From positions 4,074,001 to 4,138,000 of the forward strand of contig JASPKZ010003844.1 of the NCBI GenBank assembly GCA_030220185.1: a stretch of DNA of 64,000 nucleotides, in the 5' to 3' direction. A program made the position numbers and the translations under genes. Positions 43,955-55,029 of this stretch are shown in pieces (the first letter of the stretch is position 1; each line of letters begins with the position of its first letter). The DNA is from Diploptera punctata (Eukaryota; Arthropoda; Insecta; Blattodea; Blaberidae). Under the pieces are notes generated by a model. It saw only the letters and a list, made by a program, of their open reading frames with translations. It made no database searches and was not told where the DNA came from.

Positions 43955-44160
43955 TTTTTTTTTCAAATGCCCCAGGTTTGTCTTTCGACATTCCTGGTTT
44001 CTCTCCTGGGATGACGTACTTGTATCCCACTTTTGAGGTTGGGGCGCCTGGAAGGCGAGGTTACGTTGCCCCGATGATATGATGGGTGATGATGATGATG
44101 ATGATAATGGTGCGCCAGGAGAGTCCCTAATCCTAAGCCTAACCTAAGATGAATATGAAT
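43955..44160 (+). repeat. Dispersed repeat 'tail B', third copy
   Basis: Homologous to 6135-6293: TTTCGACATT, CTCTCCTGGGATGACGTACT, GGCGCCTGGAAGGCGAGG and a GATGATGATG centre. It is directly joined to a SINE-A body at 44161. Confidence 0.7.
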
Positions 44161-44334
44161 GATGATGATTGCGATGGCCATATGATTTCGGGGACCGTTT
44201 GGGCCTTAAAGTTTTCCTGACATTTGTCTTACAGGTGAAGAAAAACCCCGATAAAAACCTCACCCAGAAAAACTGTCCCGACCGGGATCGAACCCGGGCC
44301 CGCTGCGTGACAAGGCCGAGACCACAGCGGTGGA
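44161..44334 (-). mobile_element. SINE-A head and body joined to tail B
   Basis: Head and body match other SINE-A copies. The normal SINE-A tail is missing and tail B sits in its place. A 13-bp gap removes CAGCACGCTACCT from the tRNA-like head. An ATT-rich run follows. Confidence 0.8.
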
Positions 44335-44339
44335 CACGT

Positions 44340-44745
44340 TTATTATTATTACTATTATTGTTGTTTTTATATAATAATAAGCAGTTGAGTGTATTTATCT
44401 GGCAATGGCCATGTTACCGTATTATCTTTGCTCGCGTGTAGGCTATCGTTCATACTGCAAAGCCAGTTCTGAAATATCTCGCCAGAATTAACATGTTTTT
44501 ACATAAATAATGATATATTTACGTTATGTTGAATATATACAACTTTGACATATATTCAGTAGAATAACTAGAGTATTGCAGGATTTAAGGCAGGAAAGTT
44601 TATTATAAACGCTTCTGTGTTGCATTGAGGTAAAGTAAACAAAATGTTAAACGTCTTTGTTATACACTAGTATTTTCGCAACGTGTATATAAAAGCGAGC
44701 AAATGATCAATGTTCTGTATGACAATATTAATTATTTTAATGTTA
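44340..44745. other. No feature recognised
   Basis: AT-rich sequence between two SINEs. A short interrupted ATT run sits at 44339-44375. Confidence 0.4.
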
Positions 44746-44748
44746 TAA

Positions 44749-45104
44749 GCCTCTGGTCCCGAGGGTCGCGGGTTCAAACCCGGCTGGGGTCGATGGATTT
44801 TTAGGACGGAAAAATCCAAGGAGCAAGTCCTCCGGGAGGGACTTTAAGCCGTTGGTCCCGAGTCTGAAGATTTTCATGCTCGTAAAAAGTCCTTAAGCCT
44901 GAATTAAAAGGCCTCTAAGCAAAATTTACCGAATTTTCCCGTCCTAGTACTACCTTGGTTTCCTAGATGTCAGCATGAGGCGGAACGCTGACCACGGACC
45001 ACTCAAAATTACATCTATACGAAAACAAGTGTAACTAAATTACTATGGTTCAAATACTTCCCTGTAGGGGGAGAGCGCCTAAATCTCTGTAAAGGGAAAA
45101 CATG
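44749..45104 (+). mobile_element. SINE-C, best-preserved copy
   Basis: Starts GCCTCTGGTCCCGAGGGTCG with a strong B box GGGTTCAAACCCGG. The body carries GACGGAAAAATCCAAGG, CCGGGAGGGACTTTAAGCC, GGCGGAACGCTGACCACGG and the tail CTGTAGGGGGAGAGCGCC. Related copies are at 22130, 54640 and 54965, with tails at 21755 and 40385. Confidence 0.75.
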
Positions 45105-45164
45105 GGCTTATAATACAAATATGTGTATAAATAATAAAAGCTAAACGCATGCATTTTATTAAAT

Positions 45165-45370
45165 AAGGAACTGGGACTGTAAGTCAATATCATGCAAACT
45201 AAATATATGAGCACACGTAGAAATATATTATGAAATAGGAATGGACCCTTAACGACAAATAAAGAAAATTTTGAAGAAGTGACAAAATTAAAATGGCTAT
45301 AACGAACGGGAATGAGGTGAGAAAGAAATTGAATATAGATTGATCTCAGAAAACGCATATTATTATGAAA
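45165..45370 (+). pseudogene. LINE fragment, YAGD family, decayed (part 1)
   Basis: Remnants of TKYM, NFEEV and N-x-x-E-I blocks in order on the plus strand. The next expected block appears only at 46240, so about 0.7 kb of unrelated sequence lies in between. Confidence 0.55.
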
Positions 45371-45374
45371 TGGA

Positions 45375-46235
45375 TATGCAATTTCAAAAAGGGCACATCT
45401 CTGGAATGTAACAATTTTCAGGAATTAAAAAAAATATATATTTAATTTTAAACAGTTGTTCCTAGATAAACAGAACTTTAAAGTTAGCATTTTAGGATCA
45501 CAATGCAATATAATATGAAAGAAAATAAATTATTGAAAATATTTCCATCTATTTTTTAATTGTTTATTTTGGAGATGTGCCTATTACGAATGCATTTTTT
45601 TAAAAATAAGCAATAATTGAATAGTTGCCCCGAAAAGAGACCTAACTCACAAACATTCGAAAGTTGAGTTTTCAGTGGATTAGTTATATATCCGGAGAAT
45701 ATTACGGCATGGTGCATGTAAAACTGTCCCTGCTCTTTTCCAGACCTTGTTTATTTATTTTTAAAAGTTGGTATTCATAACAAAATGGCGGAAGAAATTA
45801 GTCAAGTTATGAGTAGCAGTTTCTGACTTAGATCTGTTTTTGGGCAACTATTAATTAAAAAATATATATAATAACACAAGACATAATACATATATTCCTT
45901 GATAAATATTGAATGTAAATTGGTATTTAAAGAAAAATACAATATCCTACAACAGTCAGAAATTCCCTTCTGATATCTCATCAGTCGATGTAGTTGGCTA
46001 CAACAACTCAGTGGTACACTGATGGAAGTTTGATGCTCTCTTCGCACAAAACAATGTCTAGGAAAATTAGAGAACATTTTATTGAAAACTCTAAAATCAA
46101 AAATATTCGACATGTTCCCTTTTCGAAATTGCCCATTCAATTATAGAGAATCTTAACACAAACATAATGTTAAACGAAAAGTAAATAATACATACGGTAA
46201 TTCAAGTTATGTTATGTGGACATCTTTCTTTAAAA
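45375..46235. other. Unassigned insertion between two LINE parts
   Basis: The minus strand at 46140-45802 is open for 112 codons without any recognised motif, and the composition is AT-rich. The position inside a LINE suggests a later insertion, but no terminal repeats were seen. Confidence 0.4.
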
Positions 46236-46239
46236 AGAG

Positions 46240-46600
46240 GATAAAAGAATAAAAGTATTTGAGAATAAAATGCTTTCGAAAATTTTTGACCAACGAGAAA
46301 CGAACATACAGATCGGTGAACGGAGCACACTATATAATAATGAATTCCACATGTTTATGGTAAACCACATATGATAAGGGCAGTAAATTCTCGTAGACTG
46401 CGATATGCAGGAAAAGTGGCACATATATCGAGTAAAAGAAGGTTACGAATGATATGAAATTATAACATTACAATGATTTGAGGGAGATGAATTATACAGG
46501 CGATGACTAGAAAATATACAGCTTAGGATAGGGATGCATGGCGAGCTTATGTTTGCGCGGTCATTAACCTCCGGGCTCGATAGTAACATGAAGTTAGTTT
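46240..46600 (+). pseudogene. LINE 3' end, YAGD family, decayed (part 2)
   Basis: Plus strand contains a VFENKM-like block, NSRRLRYAGKVAH, remnants of the YTGDD region and the 3' end CTCCGGGCTCGATAGTAACA. Many stops. Confidence 0.6.
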
Positions 46601-46604
46601 AGTT

Positions 46605-47140
46605 TATTATAACGTGTATAATTAAATTTAGAAGAAGCCAACCGTATTGGCTCGGACGGTATCGTTTCACTCATATTCAGGAAGTTTCGTGTCTAAATCT
46701 CGATGTCCACCATCTGAAGTTTTTCCCCTGTGTTTCTTTAGTAATACTGGATTGGAATTTTATTACCAGAATTCATTTCATTGTAACCACTCTTTCATTA
46801 TAATTAAAAATGTAAAATTTACATGTATAAGGATCCACTACTAAGCACAAGACTTTGATTTCATTCAGGATTAAATTAAATATGTTTCATAGATTGTATT
46901 TTTATATCAATAAATGATTTTGATTGATTATATTAATTCACCGTACCTGAAACGCGAATTTATTGACAAAGTACATGACGGATGTAATAATTGGAATTCA
47001 CAGCCCTCTGAATAAAAAAAATCTAGAACCTCGGATGTTAAAGCATCTATAAATAAGAATTAAAATAGTATAATTGTTGGTGGTGTTTCTCTTGAGGCCG
47101 AAACAGGTCAACGAATGACCTAAAGATGATAAATCAAATA
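46605..47140. other. No feature recognised
   Basis: AT-rich. Only short frames. Confidence 0.4.
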
Positions 47141-47142
47141 AA

Positions 47143-47480
47143 GTCGCCTCCGTAGCACAAGCGGTTAGACCCCCACCTCTCATCCCTGGGATATCAAGAT
47201 CGAGTCTCGGCCACTCCATGTGGATTTCGTGGTGAACGAAACGGAGATTGGGCAGGTTTTTCTGGAGTTTCTCCCGTTTTCCCCTGCCAAACAATTCATT
47301 TCTCCATTTTAATTTCATTCATTTCGTTCATCCACCCCTGTGACAGTAAGTCAGGCGTTGTCAGCCGGCATCCTTGTCGTTCACAGACCTCTAAAATATA
47401 GGGAATTCATCTCATCTCATCCCTCGATCCGACCCTTAGTTGGGCACATGTTGAGGATATTATATTATAATAAATAAATA
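47143..47480 (+). mobile_element. SINE with head type 2
   Basis: Head CGCCTCCGTAGCACAAGCGG with B box AGATCGAGTCTCGG and a shared body (GGATTTCGTGGTGAACGAAA, GGGCAGGTTTTTCTGG, TTTTCCCCTGCC). The same head and body occur at 62384. After about 250 bp the 3' part differs (CTCATCCCTCGATCCGACCC). It ends in a TAAATAAATAAA tail. Confidence 0.75.
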
Positions 47481-47484
47481 AAAA

Positions 47485-48250
47485 TTGTTGGTGTTTAATA
47501 TGTGAATATTATATGTATTAAGATATTTCGTAGTTTTGTTTGTCAAGCCATGCATGGGTTCCGACATTCAACTAGAGTTGCATAGTTCATTCAGTACAGT
47601 ACATTCACAGGCATCAACCACAGATTCTTCATCAGCCTTGAAGAGGAAATACGCTATAACTTAAATTAGAATGCCAGAGACTTCACCTCCTCCTATAAAA
47701 ATTAATAAGGATTCTCAACCTAAAAAAATTAAGGAAACATGATTTTAAAACAATAAAGACTTTTAAAAATTACGTTTTTATTTCAAAATCAAGTCCATAA
47801 TCCGATCCGCGTTATCTCTTTATTTTTTGCTTACACTGTCGAGTGAACATTCTCAGAATTACATACACCTGCAATCTGTTATTTTGCATTGTGAATGATG
47901 ATCCTTTGTTAATTACGTCAATATTATGGGCCGAACTTTGACGTTTTCCTTATAGTAAAATAAACGAAATGAATAACAAACAGATAATCCTGTAGAAAAG
48001 TAAAATAGAAAATCCAAAAACATTCAAATGTCTTAATGAAACCATATTTTAGGTTATATTTTGGATGCGATTACATTTCTTCTGGATTAATATTTTTGAG
48101 TTTATGGAGTTGTATTTTAATAGTTAATTATAGTAATCCTAGCTGTACAAATAACTCTTAAAATAGTTGTCAAATGCAATGGTAAAACAATACGAATATC
48201 AAAACAAATTACAAAAGTTGATAATAAAATATGGTTAATAATAATTATAC
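47485..48250. other. No feature recognised
   Basis: AT-rich. A 24-codon frame at 47671 lacks support as a gene. Confidence 0.4.
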
Positions 48251-48252
48251 TA

Positions 48253-48321
<69 letters not shown>
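48253..48321. repeat. (AAT)n microsatellite at SINE 3' end
   Basis: Pure AAT run of about 22 units next to the SINE-A tail. Confidence 0.95.
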
Positions 48322-48322
<1 letters not shown>

Positions 48323-48323
<1 letters not shown>

Positions 48324-48643
48324 ATCCATAATAATTCTGCCCGAAGGCAGGTCCTTCACCGCGATCATAGCATTTTCATGCTATGCTTGCAGCTTTACTA
48401 GGGAATTGTAGGTGTGGTAGCTTCCCATTGCTTCCCACACCGGTGAAGGATGATGATAATGATGATGATGGCCATATGATTTCGGGGACCGTTTGGGCCT
48501 TAAAACTTTCCTGACATTTGTCTTACAGGTGAGGAAAACCCCCGATAAAAACCTCACCCAGAAAAACTGCCCCGACCGGGGATCGGACCCGGGCCCGCTG
48601 CGTGACAAGGCAGCACGCTACCTCGAGACCACAGCGGTGGACA
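48323..48643 (-). mobile_element. SINE-A, near-consensus copy
   Basis: The best-preserved copy in the window: intact head with A and B boxes, body and tail on the minus strand, bordered by an AAT microsatellite at its 3' end. Confidence 0.88.
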
Positions 48644-48654
48644 ATAGACTAAAT

Positions 48655-48840
48655 TGGAACGATCACATAGATAGAATGAAGAACAGTAGATTAGTGAAGA
48701 AAGTACGTGACTGGACACCTCAGCAGAAAAGGTCATTAGGAAGACCACAACTACGATGGAAGAATGTCACCATACCCCGAACCTGAGGTGAATGAACACG
48801 CAACATGCCGCGTAGAGGAAGAAGAAGAAGAATAAAGAAA
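48655..48840 (+). pseudogene. LINE C-terminal fragment
   Basis: Plus strand encodes LNWNDHIDRMKNSRLVKKVR and QQKRSLGRPQLRWKNV, the W-x-x-H-x-x-R-M and G-R-P-x-x-R-W blocks of another LINE clade. An AAG-rich end and an AAT microsatellite (48857-48908) follow. Confidence 0.65.
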
Positions 48841-48852
48841 ATAATAATACGA

Positions 48853-48909
<57 letters not shown>

Positions 48910-48910
<1 letters not shown>

Positions 48911-49480
48911 TCTAACACTGTAATTAAACCAGAGTGCCTCTATGGAGCAGAAACATTAATTTTGAACAGAAAAAAAAAAAGATATCGAAAATATAGTGAA
49001 AAAAGAATGCAAAATTATAAGAAAAGTTTTAGGTCCACAAGTCATAGGTGAAGCATTTAGACTCAGAAGTAAAAAGGAAATATATATAGACATTCATAGT
49101 GATATTAGAAAACGAAGGTTAAAATTTTATGGCCATATTAAACGAATGAACTCAAATAGGCTTACAAAACAGATAATGGAATTCTACGAAAACAGAAGTA
49201 AAGCTCCAGTGGATACTATGAAGTGGATTGATGAAGTCAAAAAGGACTTAAAATTGGCAGGAATTACTAAAGAAGATATCCCAAACAGAGATATATTTAG
49301 AATTAAGGTGAATAAGTGGCAAGTTGATCAAGAGGACAAACCGAAGAAAAAAACTGGAACTACTTGGACAGATGAGAGAAAACAAGCTCATAGCAAAAGA
49401 ATGAAAGAAATTTGGGCTCAAAGGAAACGCCTCTAAGTACTTTGCGTAGTCCTACATGGGCTCATCCGCAATTAAAAAAA
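48910..49480 (+). pseudogene. LINE C-terminal region, longest open fragment
   Basis: Begins with a LYGAETLILNRKK block, then from 48996 an open stretch of 146 codons. It contains KKECKIIRKVLGPQ, RRLKFYGHIKRMNSNRLTKQ, KWIDEVKKDLKLAGI and a basic C-terminus with ERKQAHSKRMKEIWAQRKRL. The R-R-x-K-F-x-G-H-x-x-R-M block marks it as a LINE C-terminus. Its 3' UTR end is repeated at 41814-41905. It is 5'-truncated, but the remaining frame is intact, so this is a fairly young copy. Confidence 0.75.
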
Positions 49481-49499
49481 TAATAGCCTAACAATGGTG

Positions 49500-49735
49500 T
49501 TTTGCACAGCTAGATTTTCCTTCGCGTATTTTAAGCATTTAGCAGAACGAAAATTTGGCTACGCAAAACACATCATAGAAACAGTTAACCAAACAGATAC
49601 AATTAATAATACACTTTCGATAATGTATAAGAATAAATAACGACAAAATAAGTACCGGTACTTTGGAAGAAATTGAAATTTTGAAAGAAGCCGAAACCGG
49701 AAGAATATTAAACGAAAATATATCCATAATCAATT
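49500..49735 (+). pseudogene. Penelope-like element C-terminus (GIY-YIG end) remnant
   Basis: Plus strand gives a F-A-Y-x-K-H-x-A-E region, RKFGYAKHIIETVNQTDTIN and then GTLEEIEILKEAETGRILNE. The L-E-E-x-E-I-x-K followed by I-L-N-E block is characteristic of the end of the GIY-YIG endonuclease of Penelope-like retroelements, as I recall the family. Similar sequence is at 55640-55800. A long palindrome with hammerhead-like motifs follows directly. Confidence 0.6.
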
Positions 49736-49770
49736 GAGTTGGTGTTTACTTGATGAAAATCCATATTTAT

Positions 49771-50098
49771 TAATTAAATAAAAATAAAACGTAGTTTTAT
49801 TTGATTTTCATATTTATTATATAATTCAGTGACAGCTGTTTCGGTACAATGTACCTTCTTCAGACATGTTAACAAATTATGAATTGTGTTCCAACTGATC
49901 TAAGCAACAATACAACAATATTTATTTAATTTTTTTAATTTAAATAAATATTGTTGTATTGTTGCTTAGATCAGTTGGAACACAATTCATAATTTAACAT
50001 GTCTGAAGAAGGTACAGTGTACCGAAACAGCTGTCACTGAATTATATAATAAATATGAAAATCAAATAAAACTACGTTTTATTTTTATTTAATTAATA
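49771..50098. repeat. Near-perfect long inverted repeat (~160-bp arms)
   Basis: Left arm 49771-49929 is complementary to 49940-50098 with few mismatches and a spacer of about 10 bp. Each arm carries CTGAAGA, a short GGTAC/GTACC hairpin, GAAAC and AGCTGTC in that order (minus strand 49863-49831, plus strand 50003-50035). This is the arrangement of a minimal hammerhead-ribozyme core. It directly follows a Penelope-like remnant. Confidence 0.85.
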
Positions 50099-50104
50099 GA
50101 GAAT

Positions 50105-51140
50105 ATATCCATTGACCCCAACCCCCTCTACAAATGTACGCAAAAAGAAACAGCATTTTAATAAACACTGAAAATGGACGACAGTCCGAAAGCCCTCCAC
50201 AGTTTAAACTCATAGTTGGGAACGACTGAGTCAGTCAGGTACGTTTGTACCAATACAACTGAACGGTGACGAAAAAAAAAATTCTTAAAAAAATTGAATA
50301 ATAAACACTGGTCATAGCTATAATATGAAATTTTGGAGCATTAAATAATATTTATTATTTAGATTATACATAGAAAATAATACGCGAATTTAACTAAGTT
50401 TGGACTGTTGATTTCAAATCTATGATTTTTCGTTTTTAGTACGTCTAGTTTTTGAGATGAGTTGGTGATAATAGGTAGTGAAAAAATTATAAATAACTGC
50501 AAAAGTATTGGCTTATTTTCCAACGGATAGAAATGTTTATGTGGCTTATTGTAAAAAAAAATCATCATTATGAACATTTTAGTTTTAGGCTCAGTTGAGC
50601 CTGTTCCTATATTTCAAGATATTCTTGATTTCACTAGCTTTGCTTAATTTACATAGGCGCTAATGCCTGCAGGTATTTGTAATTGCGTCATATTAAGTTG
50701 ATATACACCATATGACAAAAAGTTGATTACTTAGAAACGTGTTAGCGCAAGAAAGCTGTTTACCCTGAAAATTGGTAGTACGGTAAATAATTTGTGAATA
50801 AAAGTATTATGTTCCAGTTTTAATAATTAAAGACCATTTTTTATCATATTACATTTATGTAACAGACATAGTAAAAAAAACTATTTTTTAATATATTATT
50901 GAAGTGAAACTGTCTACCCCGAAAAAAAAAGTGAAAACCCCATTGCCTTTTGATATTTCCACGATTTGGCGAGAGCTAAAGAATCATAATTGCTACTTTG
51001 GTTGCGTCTGTGTTACAGTTTTCTAAAACATGACAATAAATAGTTTATCAAAACTTAGATTCTGAAAAAATATATATAATCTCACACGTTGGGACTTTAT
51101 CAATTCCTGTTCCTCCTGTGGGTAGTTCAGATGGCGGTAA
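50105..51140. other. No feature recognised
   Basis: AT-rich with short homopolymer runs. No coding motif or repeat match within the window. Confidence 0.4.
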
Positions 51141-51142
51141 TA

Positions 51143-51772
51143 ATCATAAGTAATGCCACGAGTGATTTCCAAATTATCGATAAATTCACGACTCACGAAG
51201 TGAGGAGTGAATTTATCTAGAGAATTTGGAAATCAAGAGTGGCATTTGTTAGGACTATTTAACGAATAAAATTAAGCTATTTACTAAAAAATAATTATTT
51301 GAATATAGTTACCAGTGTTTTAAAATATTTATATAGTTAATGTAAACGGCGATGTTTGAAAACAAATTAGAAATGTGAGGTTATGTATATTCACTGCAAC
51401 TCGATCATATTATTTATTGCCAAATAGGATCGCAATATTGTAAGAATGCACTCTAGTGGAGAAATAATGAAACACATCAAACTATTATAATCAACATTAT
51501 AGATTAATCATTTATATTTTGAATAAACAACTCAGCAAAATCACTGAATCTATTCATTATTTGCTATATTCAATGTATTTGTTGGAGAAAAATAATGGGC
51601 TAACCTGTTCAGAATATTAAAAAAGGAGGAGCTTTCTTTATCACAAAAGCAGGAGCTGATAAAGAGAAATCGATAAAGAGCGAGGTGAAACAGGACTGTC
51701 ATTGGTGTAAAGCAGAATTAATTGAAACGTGATTGGTCATTGACTACCATTTGCGACATGAGTTAAATAGTC
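51143..51772 (+). mobile_element. Repeat family X, copy 3 (long hairpin)
   Basis: Same ends as the other copies. The 5' hairpin is extended by an inner palindrome, AAATTCACGACTCACGAAGTGAGGAGTGAATTT (positions 51181-51213), and the whole dyad spans from GCCACGAGTGATTTCCAAAT to GGAAATCAAGAGTGGC. Shares this long form with 57299-58043. Confidence 0.8.
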
Positions 51773-51777
51773 ATCCT

Positions 51778-52350
51778 AAAATTTCCTAGAGAAAATCACA
51801 CAGTCTTTTCAATCAGTAGGAACTGAATGATATACGTATTTCTTTACCGAAAGATAAAACAGAACTTTTTCGTTAAGGAAAGGAATATGTTAAAAGACGA
51901 TACCAAAGATTACCATTTCCACGAATGGAATAAGAATTTAAAGATGTTCTATGGTTGCTGGTCTAATGGTTAATTACCTTAACTAAAGCACGACCCTCAT
52001 TGTTTATTCGTTGCTCGGCACCCGAAGCAAGTTGTATGGACATAGAGTTACGCAAATGTTATGACGTTTCATTACAGCCGCATTACTTCAACTGAAGTTT
52101 ATTTTACTGCAGTCAGCAATGGGACCCATGCTTTAATCATAAAATTAGAAGAACTGCACCTAGAGCATATACCATCAGATTAGAGACGATTCATTGACTC
52201 TTTACAGAGAAGTCTACAAGCTGTACTTCTTCTTAACGGTCGTTTAAAATATACTATTCTAATTGCCTCATTCAGTTCATCTCAAGAGCCAAGAAAATGT
52301 ATAACATGAAACTTCTACTACATCACTTTGTTATGATTCTTAACAGTGAA
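51778..52350. other. No feature recognised
   Basis: No coding motif or repeat match seen. Confidence 0.4.
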
Positions 52351-52355
52351 TTATA

Positions 52356-53057
52356 CAAAGTGTCCCAAATTGATGTATACACTCTTTGAAACATTATTTC
52401 TCATCAACGAAATGAGGCAGAAATACAATTTTTGTTGTGTATGATCCACAAGGCACTGGAAAAGCATAGTAACACGTTCATCGATCTTCACGTCTTTATA
52501 AACAACAATGGCGGTGAGATTATCATTCGATGAACGTAAGTGGATACTGAAGTGTTATTGGAAAATGGAGAATGTCGTTGAAGTGCAACGACGTTGGATG
52601 GTTGAATTTGGGACACCACCACCAACAAGGGTAACAATAACAAGAATCCGAGACAAGTTTGAAGACGATGGACGACTGCAACAGTACTCTCGTTATCAGT
52701 CTAGCGTCTCTTTCTTCCGCACCGACCTTTCAACACATCTTGCACCGTTCCATCGTCTTCAAACTTGTCTCGGATTCTTGTTATTGTTACCCTCTTTGGT
52801 GGTGGTGTCCCAAATTCAACCATCCAACGTCGTTGCACTTCAACAACATTCTCCACTTTCCAATAACACTTCAGTACCCACTTATGTTCATCGAATGATA
52901 ATCTCGCCGCCATTGTTGTTTATAAAGACGTGAAGATCGATGTTGTTATGCTTTTACAGTGCCTTGTGGATCATACACAACAAAAATTGTATTTCTGTTT
53001 CATTTCGTTGCTGAGAAATAACGTTTCAAAGAGTGTATACATCAATTTGGGACACTG
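52356..53057. mobile_element. Fold-back DUF4817-type DNA element (702 bp)
   Basis: Two inverted arms of roughly 325-350 bp each. Ends are CAAAGTGTCCCAAATTGATG and, reverse-complemented, CAGTGTCCCAAATTGATG, flanked by TA on both sides (52354-52355 and 53058-53059). Each arm encodes the same protein N-terminus from its own ATG: plus strand at 52508 (MAVRLSFDERKWILKCYW) and minus strand at 52913 (MAARLSFDEHKWVLKCYW), both continuing to EVQRRWMVEFGTPPP. This is a helix-turn-helix (DUF4817-like) domain of Tc-type transposases. The catalytic domain is absent. Confidence 0.85.
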
Positions 53058-53064
53058 TATGTGT

Positions 53065-54630
53065 AGACTTCAAAATTACTGACATGGTAATAGATGCGCA
53101 AGTTGACTTCACAGAAGTTCTGCTGTTTTCTGTGTCTTTCGGATAGTCACAAATCAGATCAGTTTAATATTAATAATGACATCGAACTAAGGAAAATTTA
53201 TGAAATAAGAGATCATTCTGTTAAATACCAAACCTTGTGAAATCGAAGAATGTATTTCTTCCTCATCTACATATAAAATTGAAATTAAGTGCACAGTAAA
53301 GCCAATGGGGAAGAGAAAGTCAAAAAAAGTTTCATTATCTGGGAGAAAATTTGACTTAGCGAAGAAAAATTAAAGGAATATATATTTGCTGAACATCAAA
53401 CCCGACGAATCCTTAAATCTGAAGCTTTCTCTGATACTCTTAGAGACATATAACAAGCATCTTGGAACAATTCGAATGGATTAGCAGCAATTTGTAGGTA
53501 TGAAGAAAGCTCCTGATTTCTTATTTCGTATCGACAATCTACTCTTCCGAATAAATATAAAATAAATAAACTTTAATTTTAATTAAAAAATAAAGAATTT
53601 ACGTCATATCTACGAATAATAATACAGAATACCCATACAAGAAGCTTGGTTGTTATATATCATTCCCATCTGAAATTATTCCCAGAAAACTTTGGTGAAG
53701 TAAGCTGTTATCAAGGGGAATATTTCCATTAGGACATAAAGTTAATGGCGCATTATTACTAAGCTTTTGGAATGATTCCATGAAGGCAGATTACGTTTGG
53801 AATTTGTACCGGGATGCTCCATAAACCATGCACCATAAAGTCAACTACATTTTAATCACAGAAGGTGTATTTATCATCATGCTTCTCAAAATGTCTGCTT
53901 TCATTTACGGACATCAATATAAATCTAATTAAAAAAAAGACCCTGTAGGGAATATGATCTTAGAACTCGTATGTAATAATGAAATAAAAATACTAATGTG
54001 TCATATGGGATCACGCTTCCAAACTTGAAACGGGGAAGGGACTCCATTTTTCACGGCTTTTTATTGCCTTAGTAATGAATGTAAAATCTGAAGTGGGTAG
54101 AGAAATTAATGGAAACATTACATTTTGTAGTACATTTATTTTTATGAGCTTGGTTTGTCTGCAGTTGCTGACAGAATTGCATTATTATGTTCTTCAGAAA
54201 TGCGACGCATCATAGACCTGCTTTGTTAATAATTTATTTTACTTAAATATTGAAGGCCTATCTTAACTATAAGATTATTTATTGTAAATTTTATCTAATC
54301 TGATTCAGTAGTAGTAATCAATTTAATGCACTGTTTTGTTGGAACTCTTTATTATTCGACCAATTTGGGAAGTTTAAAAAAAGCAGCATTTTCCTATGAT
54401 GAAACTATCCGCCATATTACTGAATATAAAAACGTATATCTTGACTTCTTTTGACAGAATTATTGAATTGAACATACATGAGTATGAAATTTCTTAAAAT
54501 GTTCAGTATTTATATACAACGCTGTTATAATAAGATTCTACAAACGTGTTTAGAATAAATGCCCTCTACTGTTTATAAGCTGAACATTTTGCAATAAGAT
54601 ACGTCTTGTGTGCTAGTGTTATCATGATCG
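53065..54630. other. No gene recognised
   Basis: AT-rich with many short frames on both strands. No domain, repeat copy or RNA gene could be supported. Confidence 0.4.
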
Positions 54631-54639
54631 ATTCTTGTT

Positions 54640-54805
54640 CCAAGGCTCGCGGGTTCAAACTTGGGCGAGGTCCGTGGATTTTTCAAGGCACAGAAATCCC
54701 GAGTTCCTTTGGACCATGGATCCTCTATCGCAGATTTACGGCACGGAAAAGAACATCAAGCCTGAAAAAGAGGCATCTGAGCAAAATTTGTAGGCACTTT
54801 CACTT
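54640..54805 (+). mobile_element. SINE-C 5' part
   Basis: Begins GGCTCGCGGGTTCAAACTTG (B box) and keeps the middle blocks (GGTCCGTGGATTTTTCAAGG, AGAGGCATCTGAGCAAAATT). The 3' tail expected next appears only at 54965, after about 160 bp of other sequence. Confidence 0.6.
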
Positions 54806-54964
54806 CCACATTTGAATGCGATACTAATAAGTGTAATGAGTTTAGCTGTTAAAGTGTGTTGTTGAATAAAGTAATAGTATACCATTTTTGCAATACAAGT
54901 TGTTATAAAGTGTGATACGTATGGCTCGGAAGTTGAGGGCCTATAAAATGCTTATAAAAGTATT

Positions 54965-55022
54965 TTAAAACGAATTCTTCCCTGTAGGGGGAGAGGCGCC
55001 TAAATCTCTGTCAAGGAAAACA
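54965..55022 (+). mobile_element. SINE-C 3' tail (separated)
   Basis: TTCCCTGTAGGGGGAGAGGC and CTAAATCTCTGTCAAGGAAA match the tail at 45058-45104. Confidence 0.65.
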
Positions 55023-55029
55023 TGGACTT

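Noticed and set aside
48117..48368. 83-codon frame with a poly-Leu run
   Set aside because: It translates an AAT microsatellite. No start context or domain.
52508..52933. 141-codon protein as a gene
   Set aside because: After about 58 codons the frame runs into the inverted arm and reads antisense sequence. Only the N-terminal domain is real.
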